Shown: positions 8,218 to 16,849 of the stretch, in pieces | Layout: each line of letters starts with the position of its first letter | Numbering within the stretch: the first letter of the stretch is position 1 | DNA from: CAWKCE01 sp032127035 | GTDB lineage: Bacteria > Actinomycetota > Actinomycetes > JAHEKZ01 | NCBI GenBank assembly: GCA_963848085.1 | Contig: CAWKCE010000004.1 | Span: 442,025-506,024, forward strand | Direction: 5' to 3' | DNA length: 64,000 nt | Program-made: the position numbers and the translations under genes | Notes under the pieces: generated by a model | Told to the model about the DNA's origin: nothing | Seen by the model: the letters and a program-made list of their open reading frames with translations, nothing else | The model's database searches: none

Positions 8218-8985
8218 GTCGACTTCCCGCCGCCCGGCCGCTCCCTGCCCGACCCCGCCTTCGCCGGCGACGACGGCACCGTCGACCCGGAGCTCGCCTC
8301 GGCATTGTCGGACCTGGCTGCCGGGACCGGTTCCGGGACCAGGCTGATCGCGCTGCTCGCCTCGGCACGGCTGCTGGTACCGGTCGTTGCCGTCCTCGAG
8401 GTGGGCGAAACTGGGCCGGAGGGCCGGCACCGGGACAAACAGTCGTCGATGGCGTCGGTGACCGTCCGGGCAGCGGACGGCACCCGGTCGCTGGTGGCGT
8501 TCACCTGCACGGCGTCGCTGCGCGCCTGGCGCCGGGAAGCCCGGCCGATTCCGGCCGACGGACGCCGCGTGGCGCAGGCCGCACTTGCTGAGGGCGCCGA
8601 TGCACTCGTCATCGATCCCGCCGGTCCGGTGCCTTTCGCAGTCGCCGACGCGGAGCTGCGGGCGCTTGCCCTGGCCGCTGATCCGGCCGCCCCACCGCAC
8701 GCGGATCTGGCGGTGGCGTCGGCGGTCGCGGACATTTGTGCGGGTGAGCCCGCGGTCGTGAGCGCGACCCTGCAGGGGGCGGAGCCGACTGGAGTACGCG
8801 TGGTGCTGGTCGTCGACGATGCTGTCCCGATCGAGGAGTTCCGCGCCCTGGTCCTCCGACTCCAGCAGGCACTGGCCGGGTCGATGGCACTTCGTGCCTT
8901 GGTGGGCGAGTTGCAGGTCGCGGTCGTGCCGCCGACGGATGCACCGGCGGCGTCGGCCGGCCCGACGGCCTATCGGCGCGTCTGA
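8215..8985 (+). CDS. SseB-domain protein
   Basis: A 256-residue soluble protein with an SseB-like N-terminal domain (about 20-135) recognisable by its VPVVAVLEVGE segment followed by DKQSSMASVTVRAADGTRSL and ALAEGADALVIDPAGPVPF. The C-terminal half has a second, weaker domain and ends in a low-complexity Ala/Pro tail. SseB-like proteins of this kind are widespread in actinobacteria near infC; their function is unknown. The start follows a -10 box directly. Confidence 0.8.
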   Translation: MVDFPPPGRSLPDPAFAGDDGTVDPELASALSDLAAGTGSGTRLIALLASARLLVPVVAVLEVGETGPEGRHRDKQSSMASVTVRAADGTRSLVAFTCTASLRAWRREARPIPADGRRVAQAALAEGADALVIDPAGPVPFAVADAELRALALAADPAAPPHADLAVASAVADICAGEPAVVSATLQGAEPTGVRVVLVVDDAVPIEEFRALVLRLQQALAGSMALRALVGELQVAVVPPTDAPAASAGPTAYRRV

Positions 8986-9063
8986 CTGCGGGGTCAGCCG
9001 GATTCCGGCACCCTGGTCGTCCGGCAGTCGGCGGTGGTCGTCGGCGCGTGGAAGGGACCGGGA

Positions 9064-9738
9064 ATGACGCGCAAGCTCGCAGCCGAGGTCGTGGGGACGT
9101 TCGCCCTGGTATTCCTGGCCGTCGGCGCGGCCGTGACGGGGATCAGCAGTCTGGGCGGTGTCGGGGTGGCGCTGGGCTTCGGGCTGGTGCTGACGTTCCT
9201 GGTGTTTGCGATCGGCCCCGTGTCAGGTGCCCACGTCAACCCTGCGGTGACGCTGGCGATGATGGTCGGGCGCAAGATGCCGGTGCGGGAGGGACTGTCC
9301 TTCATGGGTGCGCAGGTTGTCGGTGCCATCGCCGGTGCGTTCCTGCTGTGGCTGCTCGTCGAGCAGGGTGTCGCGGACCAGACCGGGGGCCTCGGGGCCA
9401 ATGCCTACGGTCCGGCGACCGGGGGGGCGCTTGGTGCGTTCATCCTGGAGACGGCGCTCACTGCGATGTTCGTTCTCGTCGTCCTGCTGGTCACCGAGAA
9501 GGGTGTCCCGCCGGTCGGCACTGGCCTCGCGATCGGAGCGGCGCTGACCGCGGTCCACCTGGTCGGCGTCCCGTTGACCGGAACGTCGGTCAACCCGGCG
9601 CGTTCGATCGGCCCGGCCCTGTTCCAAGGTGGCGACGCGGTCAACCAGCTGTGGCTGTTCATCCTGGCGCCTCTGGTCGGTGGACTGGTCGCGGTCGCCC
9701 TGTGGCGGCTCGTCCGGTCCGCACCTGCGCGCGGCTAG
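9064..9738 (+). CDS. MIP-family aquaporin / glycerol facilitator
   Basis: A 224-residue channel with six membrane segments and both pore boxes: SGAHVNPAVT in the first half and GTSVNPARS in the second. The small residue pattern and the short loops favour a water-selective aquaporin, but selectivity cannot be fixed by eye. The ATG at 9064 is preferred over an upstream in-frame GTG at 9034 because it starts right at the first membrane helix and follows GGAAGGGA. The TAG stop shares the CTAG tetramer with the stop of the convergent DUF1844 gene. Confidence 0.9.
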   Translation: MTRKLAAEVVGTFALVFLAVGAAVTGISSLGGVGVALGFGLVLTFLVFAIGPVSGAHVNPAVTLAMMVGRKMPVREGLSFMGAQVVGAIAGAFLLWLLVEQGVADQTGGLGANAYGPATGGALGAFILETALTAMFVLVVLLVTEKGVPPVGTGLAIGAALTAVHLVGVPLTGTSVNPARSIGPALFQGGDAVNQLWLFILAPLVGGLVAVALWRLVRSAPARG

Positions 9739-10115
9739 CTGGGACCGACCTGCGGTCGCTCGCCCGGTCCGTCCCCGGGTGCGTCCGGGACCAGGGACGC
9801 GTCCCGGAACGCCCGCTGCAGGGCCTGCAAGCCATCGCGCAGCGGGGCAGCGTGGAACGCCCCCAGGTCGGGGGCGGCCGCGGTCACCAGCCCGGACAGG
9901 GCGGTGATGAGCTTGCGGGCCTCGTCCAGGTCGGTGTGTCCGAAGGTCTCCTCGTCCTCGGCCAGCCCGACCTTCACCGCAGCGGCGCTCATCAGGTGAA
10001 GAGCGGTCGTCGTGATCACCTCCACCGCCGGGACGTCAGCGATGTCCCGCGCGGCCGCTGCCGCCGGGTCGCCGCGGTCGGGTGAGTCACTGCGGTTCGG
10101 TTGGTCGGCGGGCAT
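9735..10115 (-). CDS. DUF1844 family protein
   Basis: A 126-residue protein whose centre matches the DUF1844 pattern: DVPAVEVITTTALHLMSAAAVKVGL followed by DLDEARKLITALSGLV. N- and C-terminal tails are polar and Asp/Pro rich. The function of the family is unknown; in actinobacteria the gene is usually divergent from infC, as here. Its start is six bases from the infC promoter -10 box. Confidence 0.85.
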   Translation of the reverse strand: MPADQPNRSDSPDRGDPAAAAARDIADVPAVEVITTTALHLMSAAAVKVGLAEDEETFGHTDLDEARKLITALSGLVTAAAPDLGAFHAAPLRDGLQALQRAFRDASLVPDAPGDGPGERPQVGPS

Positions 10116-10120
10116 GCTGG

Positions 10121-10255
10121 TAGCCTCTCACCGACCGATCGAGCCAGGTGTGGCACGGGGTGCCGACCCGGCTCGATCTGCAAGTGGAGGCCCGCCTCCC
10201 ACCCGAACGGCCTCGTGAGGTCGTCGGGTCCGGTCCACCGGCACCTGGTGCCGGT
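10121..10255 (+). promoter_or_regulatory. infC promoter and structured leader
   Basis: TAGCCT at 10121-10126 is a likely -10 box, giving a leader of about 230 bases. The leader opens with a long hairpin: GATCGAGCC at 10137-10145 pairs with GGCTCGATC at 10170-10178, enclosing GGCAC (10152-10156) paired with GTGCC (10160-10164). A second near-perfect palindrome, ACCGGCACC/GGTGCCGGT, lies at 10237-10255. Such a leader before infC-rpmI-rplT suggests control by ribosomal protein L20 or by IF3, which is known in other bacteria but not shown here. Confidence 0.55.
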
Positions 10256-10361
10256 CGCCGCGCTGCGCGGCGGTGCGACCACGGGCTCCCGCTGCACCAG
10301 GCGTGGAGCCCTTCTCCTTGCCGGGGGTCGAGCCCGCAGACCGACGAACCGAGGAGCGCCC

Positions 10362-11000
10362 ATCAGCGTCGAGCCCCGCATCAACGACCGGATCCGCGTA
10401 CCCGAAGTGCGGCTGGTCGGACCGAACGGCGAGCAGGTGGGCATCGTCCGGATCGAGGACGCGCTGCGTCTGGCCCAGGAGTCGGACCTCGACCTGGTCG
10501 AGGTCGCCCCGTCGGCCCGCCCGCCGGTTGCCAAGCTCATGGACTTCGGGAAGTTCAAGTACGAGTCAGCTCTGAAGGCGCGTGAGGCCCGGAAGAACCA
10601 GGCCCACACCGTCATCAAGGAGATGAAGCTGCGGCCGAAGATCGACCCGCACGACTACGAGACCAAGAAGGGTCACGTCGTGCGGTTTCTCAAGGCCGGC
10701 GACAAGGTCAAGATCACGATCATGTTCCGTGGTCGCGAGCAGCACCGGCCCGAACTGGGCTTCCGGCTGTTGCAGCGGCTGGCGGAGGACGTGGCCGAGC
10801 TCGGCTTCGTGGAGTCGTCCCCGAAGCAGGACGGCCGCAACATGATCATGGTGCTCGGGCCGCACCGGAAGAAGGCAGACGTCATGGCGGAGCAGCGGGT
10901 CGTGCGGGAGCAGCGCAAGGCACTCTCCGACGCCGAGTACGCCGCCGGGGACGTCATGGAGACAGCAGTCGACAGTACGACCGAGACCGCCGAGGCCTGA
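10362..11000 (+). CDS. infC: Translation initiation factor IF-3, AUC start
   Basis: IF-3 keeps 30S subunits free and checks initiator tRNA and start codon. The 212-residue protein has the N domain (EPRINDRIRVPEVRLVGPNG onward), a basic linker (ALKAREARKNQ), the C domain (KEMKLRPKIDPHDYETKKGH) and an acidic Thr/Glu-rich tail. The conserved protein begins exactly at an ATC codon at 10362, five bases after GAGGAG. No in-frame ATG, GTG or TTG lies close upstream, and the upstream frame is not protein-like. Non-canonical infC start codons are known to allow IF-3 to repress itself. Confidence 0.93.
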   Translation: MSVEPRINDRIRVPEVRLVGPNGEQVGIVRIEDALRLAQESDLDLVEVAPSARPPVAKLMDFGKFKYESALKAREARKNQAHTVIKEMKLRPKIDPHDYETKKGHVVRFLKAGDKVKITIMFRGREQHRPELGFRLLQRLAEDVAELGFVESSPKQDGRNMIMVLGPHRKKADVMAEQRVVREQRKALSDAEYAAGDVMETAVDSTTETAEA

Positions 11001-11061
11001 CCGCCCCGGACCACCGACCGGCGCCCGGCGCCGGCCGGACCGATGAGGAGAGACGCACGCC

Positions 11062-11256
11062 ATGCCGAAGATGAAGACGCACAGTGGCGCCAAGAAGCGC
11101 TTCCGGGTGACCGGTAGCGGGAAGCTCATGCGTGAGCGGACCAACAAGCGGCACCTGTTGGAGTCCAAGAACAGCAAGCGCACCCGTCGGTTGGCACTTG
11201 ACGTTCCCGTCAACGCCGCCGACACGCGCAAGGCCAAGAAGCTTCTCGGCAAGTAG
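11062..11256 (+). CDS. rpmI: 50S ribosomal protein L35
   Basis: A 64-residue, very basic protein with the L35 pattern MPKMKTHSGAKKRFRVTGSG and KRHLLESKNSKRTRRL. It belongs to the infC-rpmI-rplT operon. The ATG follows GAGGAGAG at a normal distance. Confidence 0.97.
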   Translation: MPKMKTHSGAKKRFRVTGSGKLMRERTNKRHLLESKNSKRTRRLALDVPVNAADTRKAKKLLGK

Positions 11257-11289
11257 CCGTCCGCCCCCGTACCCAGCAGGAGACTCACC

Positions 11290-11670
11290 ATGGCACGCGT
11301 CAAGCGCGCAGCGAATGCGCAGAAGAAGCGCCGCACCACGCTCGAGCGGGCATCCGGCTACCGCGGCCAGCGGTCCCGGCTGTACCGGAAGGCCAAGGAG
11401 CAGGTCACGCACTCCCTCGGCTACGCCTACCGCGACCGTCGGGCGCGCAAGGGTGACTTCCGGCGGCTGTGGATCCAGCGGATCAACGCCGCGGCCCGCG
11501 CCAACGGCATGACCTACAACCGCTTCATCCAAGGTCTGAAGGCGTCGGGGGTCGAGGTCGACCGTCGCATGCTCGCCGACCTCGCGGTGAACGAGCCCGA
11601 GGCGTTCGCCGCGCTGGTCGAGACTGCCCAGGCGGCACTCCCGGCCGACCGCAACGCACCCGCGGCCTGA
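11290..11670 (+). CDS. rplT: 50S ribosomal protein L20
   Basis: A 126-residue protein with the L20 signature MARVKRAANAQKKRR, KGDFRRLWIQRINAA and NRFIQGLKASGVEVDRRMLA. L20 binds 23S rRNA early in 50S assembly and in several bacteria represses its own operon through a leader that mimics its rRNA site. The ATG follows CAGGAGA. The C-terminal tail is slightly extended with Ala-rich sequence. Confidence 0.97.
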   Translation: MARVKRAANAQKKRRTTLERASGYRGQRSRLYRKAKEQVTHSLGYAYRDRRARKGDFRRLWIQRINAAARANGMTYNRFIQGLKASGVEVDRRMLADLAVNEPEAFAALVETAQAALPADRNAPAA

Positions 11671-11686
11671 TCGAACGCTCGTCGAC

Positions 11687-12535
11687 GTGGCGAGCCCCGA
11701 GCTGACCGACACCCGCGCACCGCGGGTTCGGCAGGCCCGGCGGCTCGCCCGTCGTGCGTTTCGGGCTCAGCAACGGCAGTTCCTCGCCGAGGGCGCCCAG
11801 GCGGTGCGCGAGGCCCTGCGCGCAGCGGGGGACGGGGTCGTCGTCGATGAGGTGTTCGTCACGGCTGAGGCCGCCGAGCGACACGGCGAGCTCGTCACCG
11901 GCGCGATGGCGGCCGGCGTCACGGTGACGGTGGCGTCGCCGGCCGTTCTGGAGGCCATCTCGGACACCGTGACACCCCAAGGTCTGGTCGCCGTCTGCGG
12001 GTTCGTCGACTGTCCGCTGGGGTCGGTTCTTGCCGCTCGGCCACGGCTGCTCGCCCTGCTCGCCGAGGTCCGGGATCCCGGCAACGCCGGTTCGGTGGTC
12101 CGGGCGGCCGACGCTGCCGGCGCGGATGGGGCGGTGTTCTCCGCCGGGTCGGTGGACCCGTACAACGGCAAGGTCGTGCGCACCTCCGTCGGGGGCATCT
12201 TCCACCTGCCCATCGTCACCGGTATCCCACCGCTGGACGTCGTCGGCCAGGTCCGGGAGGCGGGGTTGCAGGTGCTGGCCGCGGACGCGACCGGGCCGGT
12301 CGATCTCGACGAGGCCGAGCGTTCCGGACTGCTCGCCCGGCCGACCGCGTGGCTGTTCGGAAACGAGGCGTGGGGGCTGTCGGACGAGCTTCGTGGCTCC
12401 GCCGATGCGGTGGTGCGCATCCCGATCTACGGCCGTGCGGAGAGTCTGAACCTCGCGACCGCGGCGGCGCTGTGCCTGTATGCGAGCGCTCGGTGCCTGT
12501 CTGACGATCGACCAGTCGGTGGGGGCGCGTCGTGA
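11687..12535 (+). CDS. SpoU (TrmH)-family RNA 2'-O-methyltransferase
   Basis: A 282-residue protein with an N-terminal RNA-binding substrate domain (about 1-95) and a C-terminal SPOUT knot. The three SpoU motifs are visible: LLAEVRDPGNAGSVVRAADAAG (motif 1), WLFGNEAWGLSDEL (motif 2) and VRIPIYGRAESLNLATAAA (motif 3), so the SAM site looks intact. Its position right after rplT is common in actinobacteria, which suggests an rRNA target, but the base modified cannot be named. The start is a GTG 14 bases after the rplT stop. Confidence 0.9.
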   Translation: MASPELTDTRAPRVRQARRLARRAFRAQQRQFLAEGAQAVREALRAAGDGVVVDEVFVTAEAAERHGELVTGAMAAGVTVTVASPAVLEAISDTVTPQGLVAVCGFVDCPLGSVLAARPRLLALLAEVRDPGNAGSVVRAADAAGADGAVFSAGSVDPYNGKVVRTSVGGIFHLPIVTGIPPLDVVGQVREAGLQVLAADATGPVDLDEAERSGLLARPTAWLFGNEAWGLSDELRGSADAVVRIPIYGRAESLNLATAAALCLYASARCLSDDRPVGGGAS

Positions 12536-12978
12536 TCCTGCGCGAGACGGTCACCGTGCGCCGGTCCCCGAGCGAGGTCTTCGGCTGGATCGCCGACCTC
12601 CAGCGTGCTCGGCGGTGGCAGATCGGCGTCCTCGACTGCGAAATCACCGAAGCAACGCCCGAGGTCATCGGTACCCGCTTCCGGCAGACGGTCGGCGACG
12701 AGTCCCGCCACGTCGAGCTGACCGGGGAGGTCACGGACTTCCAGGCCGACGAGCTCATCGAGTTCGTTGTCACCGGTCGCGGGCTGGTCATCCGGACCCG
12801 CTATTTCCTGTCGGCCGTGGGCCAGTCGACGCGGCTCGAGGTCGCCAGCGACGTGCGGCTGGGCGGCTGGGTGTCGGTGCTGCTGGCGCCGTTCGTCCGC
12901 GGGAAGTCGGTCAAGCACCTGCGCGCCGAGCTCGAGCGGCTGGGTGAGGCCTGCGAGGGCAGGCTGCCAGGCGGCTGA
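12532..12978 (+). CDS. SRPBCC-family protein
   Basis: A 148-residue protein with the pattern of the SRPBCC/START-like fold: ETVTVRRSPSEVFGWIADLQRARRW at the N terminus, alternating beta segments in the middle and a long C-terminal helix (VKHLRAELERLGEACEG). These proteins bind lipids or polyketides or act as cyclases; no ligand can be assigned. The GTG start overlaps the methyltransferase stop by four bases, so it is the tail gene of the infC operon or coupled to it. Confidence 0.8.
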   Translation: MILRETVTVRRSPSEVFGWIADLQRARRWQIGVLDCEITEATPEVIGTRFRQTVGDESRHVELTGEVTDFQADELIEFVVTGRGLVIRTRYFLSAVGQSTRLEVASDVRLGGWVSVLLAPFVRGKSVKHLRAELERLGEACEGRLPGG

Positions 12979-13034
12979 GCTGCAGCGACGACACGGGAGC
13001 GGGTTGTCGAGTCCCGGCGTCTCGGGGCCGTGAC

Positions 13035-14294
13035 TCACGGCCTTCGGGGATCGCTGCTCAACCGTTGACTGTGCGGCCCGCGAAGGCCAAGTCGGCCACT
13101 TGCGCCGGAGTTCGGATGCACTGGGGCGATCTCCCACCCGAGCTCGTGGACGTGGCGGTGGTGCCAGCGGCACAGCAGGACGCCGTTCGCGAGGGTGGTG
13201 TGACCGCCGCGCTGCCAGGGGACGAGGTGGTGAGCGTCGGTGAAGCGGGCCGGACGGTCGCAACCCGGGAACCGACAGCCCCCGTCGCGCAACGCCAACA
13301 GCTGGCGCTGGCCGGGGGAGAACAGGCGGTGACTGCGGCCCAGCTCCACCGGGACCGCTCCCGGCCCCAGCAGCACGCGGGACACCGACGCGTCGCACGC
13401 CAGCCGGGACAAAGTCACCGGCGTGAGCCACCCGGCGCCGCCGGGCGCCCCGGGAAGAGAGGCGGGGGAGGGTGCAGCGTTCCCCACGAGCGCGGCGAGC
13501 GGCACCACGACGTGCAGTGCCGGCCGGATCTGCGAACCGGCGGCGGGATCCCTGCCGGCGTTGAGCGCGAGGTCGGTCAGGCCGTCTGCCCGCCGCTGCG
13601 CGGCAGTACGCATGTCGTCTTGGCCGGCCGGCACCAGGGACGGCGCCAGGGCGTCGGCGAGTGCGGTCGCGGCCTCCTGGTCGAGCAGGCCCTCCAGTGC
13701 GGTCATGCCGTCGAGAAGCGGCGCCAGGGTCAGGTACCGGCGGTCGAACTGCACCTGGGCGTCGTTGAGCGACCCGTCCGGATCGACGACGTGCTTGATC
13801 CGCTGACCAGCCACCCGAACCGCGGTCACGTCGGCTGCGACGGCACGGTGGGTGAGCAGCGCGACGGCTTCCGGCTGGGCAGGCGGGGGAAGCCGGTGGG
13901 TGGACCGGTGGATCGCACGTACCTGGTCGAAGGTCACGGTGCCAGCCGCCAGCGCGGCCAGCGGTGGCGCCAGCCGATCGCCACCCCGGCGGGCGATCGC
14001 CACGCGCTGCGCGGCGTCGCCGGGTGACAGCTTCAGCTGCGCGCGCAGCCAGGAGGGGGTGGACCGGGAGGCCACGAGGGTCTCGCCATCACCGTGGGCG
14101 TCGAACCGGGCCAGCACTGCGGTGAACGCCGCCTCAGTGGCGCCCACGAGCTGCCGAAGACCGACCAGCAGAGCCGCGCGGTTCTCGGCTGACTCAGCAG
14201 CGTCGGGCAGGTCCCGGGCCGCCTCGCGCACCTGACGGAGCACCTGCTCCACCGGCGCCGTGGCCCGGCGAGTCGTCGGCGAGGTCTCGGTCAC
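13035..14294 (-). CDS. DUF222-HNH endonuclease (13E12-like)
   Basis: A 419-residue protein with an N-terminal DUF222 helical domain (about 20-330) and a C-terminal HNH nuclease. The nuclease has LRDGGCRFPGCDRPARFTDAH with two zinc-type Cys, then HHLVPWQRGGHTTLANGVLLC and HHRHVHE, so the HNH triad looks complete. Actinobacterial genomes carry many copies of this family, often spread as repeat-like units, and their role is unsettled. It interrupts an otherwise conserved block (methyltransferase gene, histidine kinase, pheS), which suggests insertion. The GTG start is preceded by GGGAG. Confidence 0.9.
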   Translation of the reverse strand: MTETSPTTRRATAPVEQVLRQVREAARDLPDAAESAENRAALLVGLRQLVGATEAAFTAVLARFDAHGDGETLVASRSTPSWLRAQLKLSPGDAAQRVAIARRGGDRLAPPLAALAAGTVTFDQVRAIHRSTHRLPPPAQPEAVALLTHRAVAADVTAVRVAGQRIKHVVDPDGSLNDAQVQFDRRYLTLAPLLDGMTALEGLLDQEAATALADALAPSLVPAGQDDMRTAAQRRADGLTDLALNAGRDPAAGSQIRPALHVVVPLAALVGNAAPSPASLPGAPGGAGWLTPVTLSRLACDASVSRVLLGPGAVPVELGRSHRLFSPGQRQLLALRDGGCRFPGCDRPARFTDAHHLVPWQRGGHTTLANGVLLCRWHHRHVHELGWEIAPVHPNSGASGRLGLRGPHSQRLSSDPRRP

Positions 14295-14566
14295 GTCGGG
14301 CTCCCGCAGGACAGATCAACCCGAGTCCGCCCCAGGCGGATCGGGGACGCGCCGCGGGCGGTGCCGACAGCCCGACGTCACATCGATCTGACCTCCGCCG
14401 GGTCGAACGGGGAGTGGCGCCGCAGAGGCGCAGTTCCCGACGGTTCCTGCTCAACGGTCGGCTGGTCGAACAGGTGTTCGAAGTGTACCCGTTTCGCGTG
14501 CCGGCCGCACGCCTCATCCACGGCGTCCCAGCCCACCCGCGCACCAGGTCCGGGGCGGAGTCCCAT

Positions 14567-14581
14567 TAGGCTCCGCCCGTG
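14567..14581 (+). promoter_or_regulatory. Leaderless promoter of the histidine kinase
   Basis: TAGGCT at 14567-14572 ends six bases before the GTG start at 14579, with no ribosome site between. The rest of the gap from 14295 shows no gene. Confidence 0.5.
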
Positions 14582-15634
14582 CCGAGCAGCGAGAAGCGTG
14601 CAGGCGGGGGATACGACGACCTGCCCGACGGCGTGGTTGTCGCCGCCGCTGACGGCACCGTCGTCAGTGCGAACCGGGCGTCCGGGCGGTTGCTCGGTGT
14701 GCCGGCACGGTCGTTGGTGGGCCAGCCGCTGAACCAGGCCTTGCCTCTGGTGGACGGTTCCGGCCGCGACTGGTGGCTGGTGTCGAACCCGTTCGGCGGG
14801 CTGTCGAGCCGGACCCGGCAGGTGGAGCGGGTGCTCCAGCTCCCCGACGAGCGATACCTGCTGGTCACCGCCGCCTATCTCCGCCCGGGCGACCGCGGTC
14901 CGGCGGAACGGATCGTCGTCTGTCTGCGGGGAACCGAGGCGCGCGACCGCGCCGAGCGCGAGCATGCCGACCTGATCGCCACGGTGGCTCACGAGCTGCG
15001 CTCGCCGCTGACCGGGATCAAGGGGTTCACCTCGACGCTCCTGGCGCGCTGGGACCGGTTCTCCGAGGACCAGCGACGACTGATGCTCGAGGCGGTCGAC
15101 ACCGACGCCGATCGGTTGACCCGCTTGATCGCCGAGCTGCTGGACGTGGCGAGGATCGACGCCGGCCGACTGGAGTTGAAGCGAGCGCCAGTGGACCTCG
15201 GCGCGCTGGTGGAGCGTCGGGTACAGGCGAAGATTGTGGCGGGGGTACCCGCCGAGCAGTTCGTGGTAGAGGTGGCTCCGGGGCTGCCAGAGGTCTGGAT
15301 CGACACGGACAAGGTGGGCCAGGTCGTCGACAACCTGCTGGAGAACGCCTTGCGGCACGGCGACGGGAGGGTGACGCTCACGGTGCGTCGAGACGCTGAC
15401 GGCGTCGTCCTGACCGTGACCGACGAGGGTCCGGGGGTCCCGCCCGAGCAGGCGCACCGGGTGTTCGGTCGGTTCTGGAAGGGACAGGAGCGGGGCGGGA
15501 CCGGTCTCGGGCTGTATGTCGTGCGCGGGATCGTCGAGGGCCACGGCGGGCGTATCGCGCTGGTACCCCCGCCGCAAGGTGGGGCCCGCTTCGTCGTGGT
15601 GTTCCCGGTAGGAGACCCCGCATCGGACGACTGA
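14579..15634 (+). CDS. Orphan sensor histidine kinase with PAS domain
   Basis: A 351-residue cytoplasmic kinase without membrane segments. A PAS-like domain (about 12-110) leads into a HisKA dimerisation helix with the phosphorylated histidine at residue 138 (VAHELRSPLTGIKGF) and a HATPase domain with N box DNLLENALRHGDG and G boxes DEGPGVPPE and GGTGLGLYVV. No response regulator is adjacent, so its partner is encoded elsewhere. A kinase at this position before pheS is common in actinobacteria. Confidence 0.9.
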   Translation: MPSSEKRAGGGYDDLPDGVVVAAADGTVVSANRASGRLLGVPARSLVGQPLNQALPLVDGSGRDWWLVSNPFGGLSSRTRQVERVLQLPDERYLLVTAAYLRPGDRGPAERIVVCLRGTEARDRAEREHADLIATVAHELRSPLTGIKGFTSTLLARWDRFSEDQRRLMLEAVDTDADRLTRLIAELLDVARIDAGRLELKRAPVDLGALVERRVQAKIVAGVPAEQFVVEVAPGLPEVWIDTDKVGQVVDNLLENALRHGDGRVTLTVRRDADGVVLTVTDEGPGVPPEQAHRVFGRFWKGQERGGTGLGLYVVRGIVEGHGGRIALVPPPQGGARFVVVFPVGDPASDD

Positions 15635-15690
15635 GCCGGCCCTCCGGCGAGCCGTCGGAAACCCACCACCAGTGGAGGGGCACGTCGGCC

Positions 15691-15696
15691 TAGACT
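15691..15696 (+). promoter_or_regulatory. -10 box of pheST
   Basis: TAGACT matches the TANNNT -10 pattern and lies 44 bases before the pheS ATG. The short leader contains only a weak ribosome site and no sign of a T-box or attenuator. Confidence 0.4.
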
Positions 15697-15739
15697 CGCC
15701 GACACCCGATCACGAGACGAAAGGCACTGCCGGTCCGCC

Positions 15740-16849
15740 ATGTCTGCGCCCAACTCGTCGTTCGACCCGGTCGAGGTGACCGCCCTCCAACCGGCGGAGC
15801 TCGAGAAGGCGCGTGACGCGGCCCTAGCCGCGATCGCGGCGGCGTCGACGCTGGACGACCTGAAGCGGGCCCGGCTGGACCACGCCGGGGACCGGTCGCC
15901 GTTGGCGCTGGCGAACCGGGAGATCGGTGCACTGCCCCCACAGGCCAAGGCCGAGGCCGGCCGTCGGGTCGGCCAGGCGCGTGCCGCCGTGCGGTCCGCC
16001 GTCGAGGCTCGCCAGGCTGCGCTCGAGGCGGAGCGGGACGCTCGCGTCCTCGTCGAGGAGACGGTCGACGTCACGCTGCCCTGGGACCGGCTGCCTCGCG
16101 GCGCCCGGCACCCGATCACCACGATCCACGAGCGGGTTGCCGAGATCTTCGTCGCCATGGGTTACGAGGTGGCCGAAGGACCCGAGGTCGAGGCCGAGTG
16201 GTTCAACTTCGACGCCCTCAACATCCCGCCGGACCATCCAGCCCGCGGGATGAGCGACACCTTCTTCGTCACCTCACCGGAGTCGGGCGTGGTCCTGCGC
16301 ACGCACACCTCTCCGGTCCAGGCGCGCGTGATGCTCGAGCGCAAGCCCCCCATCTACGTGATCGTGCCCGGCCGCACCTACCGCACCGACGAGCTCGATG
16401 CGACGCACACCCCGGTGTTCCACCAGGTGGAGGGGCTGGTGGTCGACGAGGGCATCACCATGGCCCACCTGAAGGGCACCCTCGAGCACTTCGTGCAGGA
16501 GCTGTTCGGAGCGGACCTGCGAACGCGGCTGCGTCCGTCGTACTTCCCGTTCACCGAGCCCAGTGCCGAGCTGGACTTCCAGTGCTTCGTCTGCCGTGGC
16601 GAGTCGGTGGGGAACCCGGAGAACCCCTGCCGGACGTGCAGCAGCGAGGGCTGGATCGAGTGGGGCGGCTGCGGCATGGTCAACCCGCGCGTGCTCACTG
16701 CGTGCGGGATCGACCCGGATCGTTTCTCCGGGTTTGCCTTCGGGATGGGCCTGGAGCGCGGGCTGATGCTGCGGCACGGCATCTCGGACATGCGCGACAT
16801 GGTCGAGGGCGACGTGCGGTTCACCCGTGCCTTCGGGACGGAGATCTGA
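15740..16849 (+). CDS. pheS: Phenylalanine-tRNA ligase alpha subunit
   Basis: Catalytic subunit of the alpha2-beta2 Phe-tRNA synthetase. The 369-residue chain has the N-terminal coiled coil for tRNA binding (about 15-105) and the class II core: motif 1 region HPITTIHERVAEIFVAMGYE, motif 2 around RTYRTDELDATHTPVFHQVEG, and motif 3 GFAFGMGLERGLML. A Cys-rich insertion (CFVCRGE, CRTCSSEGW) between motifs 2 and 3 could bind zinc. The stop overlaps the pheT ATG. Confidence 0.97.
   Translation: MSAPNSSFDPVEVTALQPAELEKARDAALAAIAAASTLDDLKRARLDHAGDRSPLALANREIGALPPQAKAEAGRRVGQARAAVRSAVEARQAALEAERDARVLVEETVDVTLPWDRLPRGARHPITTIHERVAEIFVAMGYEVAEGPEVEAEWFNFDALNIPPDHPARGMSDTFFVTSPESGVVLRTHTSPVQARVMLERKPPIYVIVPGRTYRTDELDATHTPVFHQVEGLVVDEGITMAHLKGTLEHFVQELFGADLRTRLRPSYFPFTEPSAELDFQCFVCRGESVGNPENPCRTCSSEGWIEWGGCGMVNPRVLTACGIDPDRFSGFAFGMGLERGLMLRHGISDMRDMVEGDVRFTRAFGTEI

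Noticed and set aside
10101..10361. Upstream extension of infC to an in-frame ATG at 10104 or nearby
   Set aside because: The added 87 residues have no protein-like character and cover the promoter and leader hairpins.
12979..13034. Terminator between the convergent SRPBCC and HNH genes
   Set aside because: Only a short CGGGA/TCCCG pairing with a long loop is visible.
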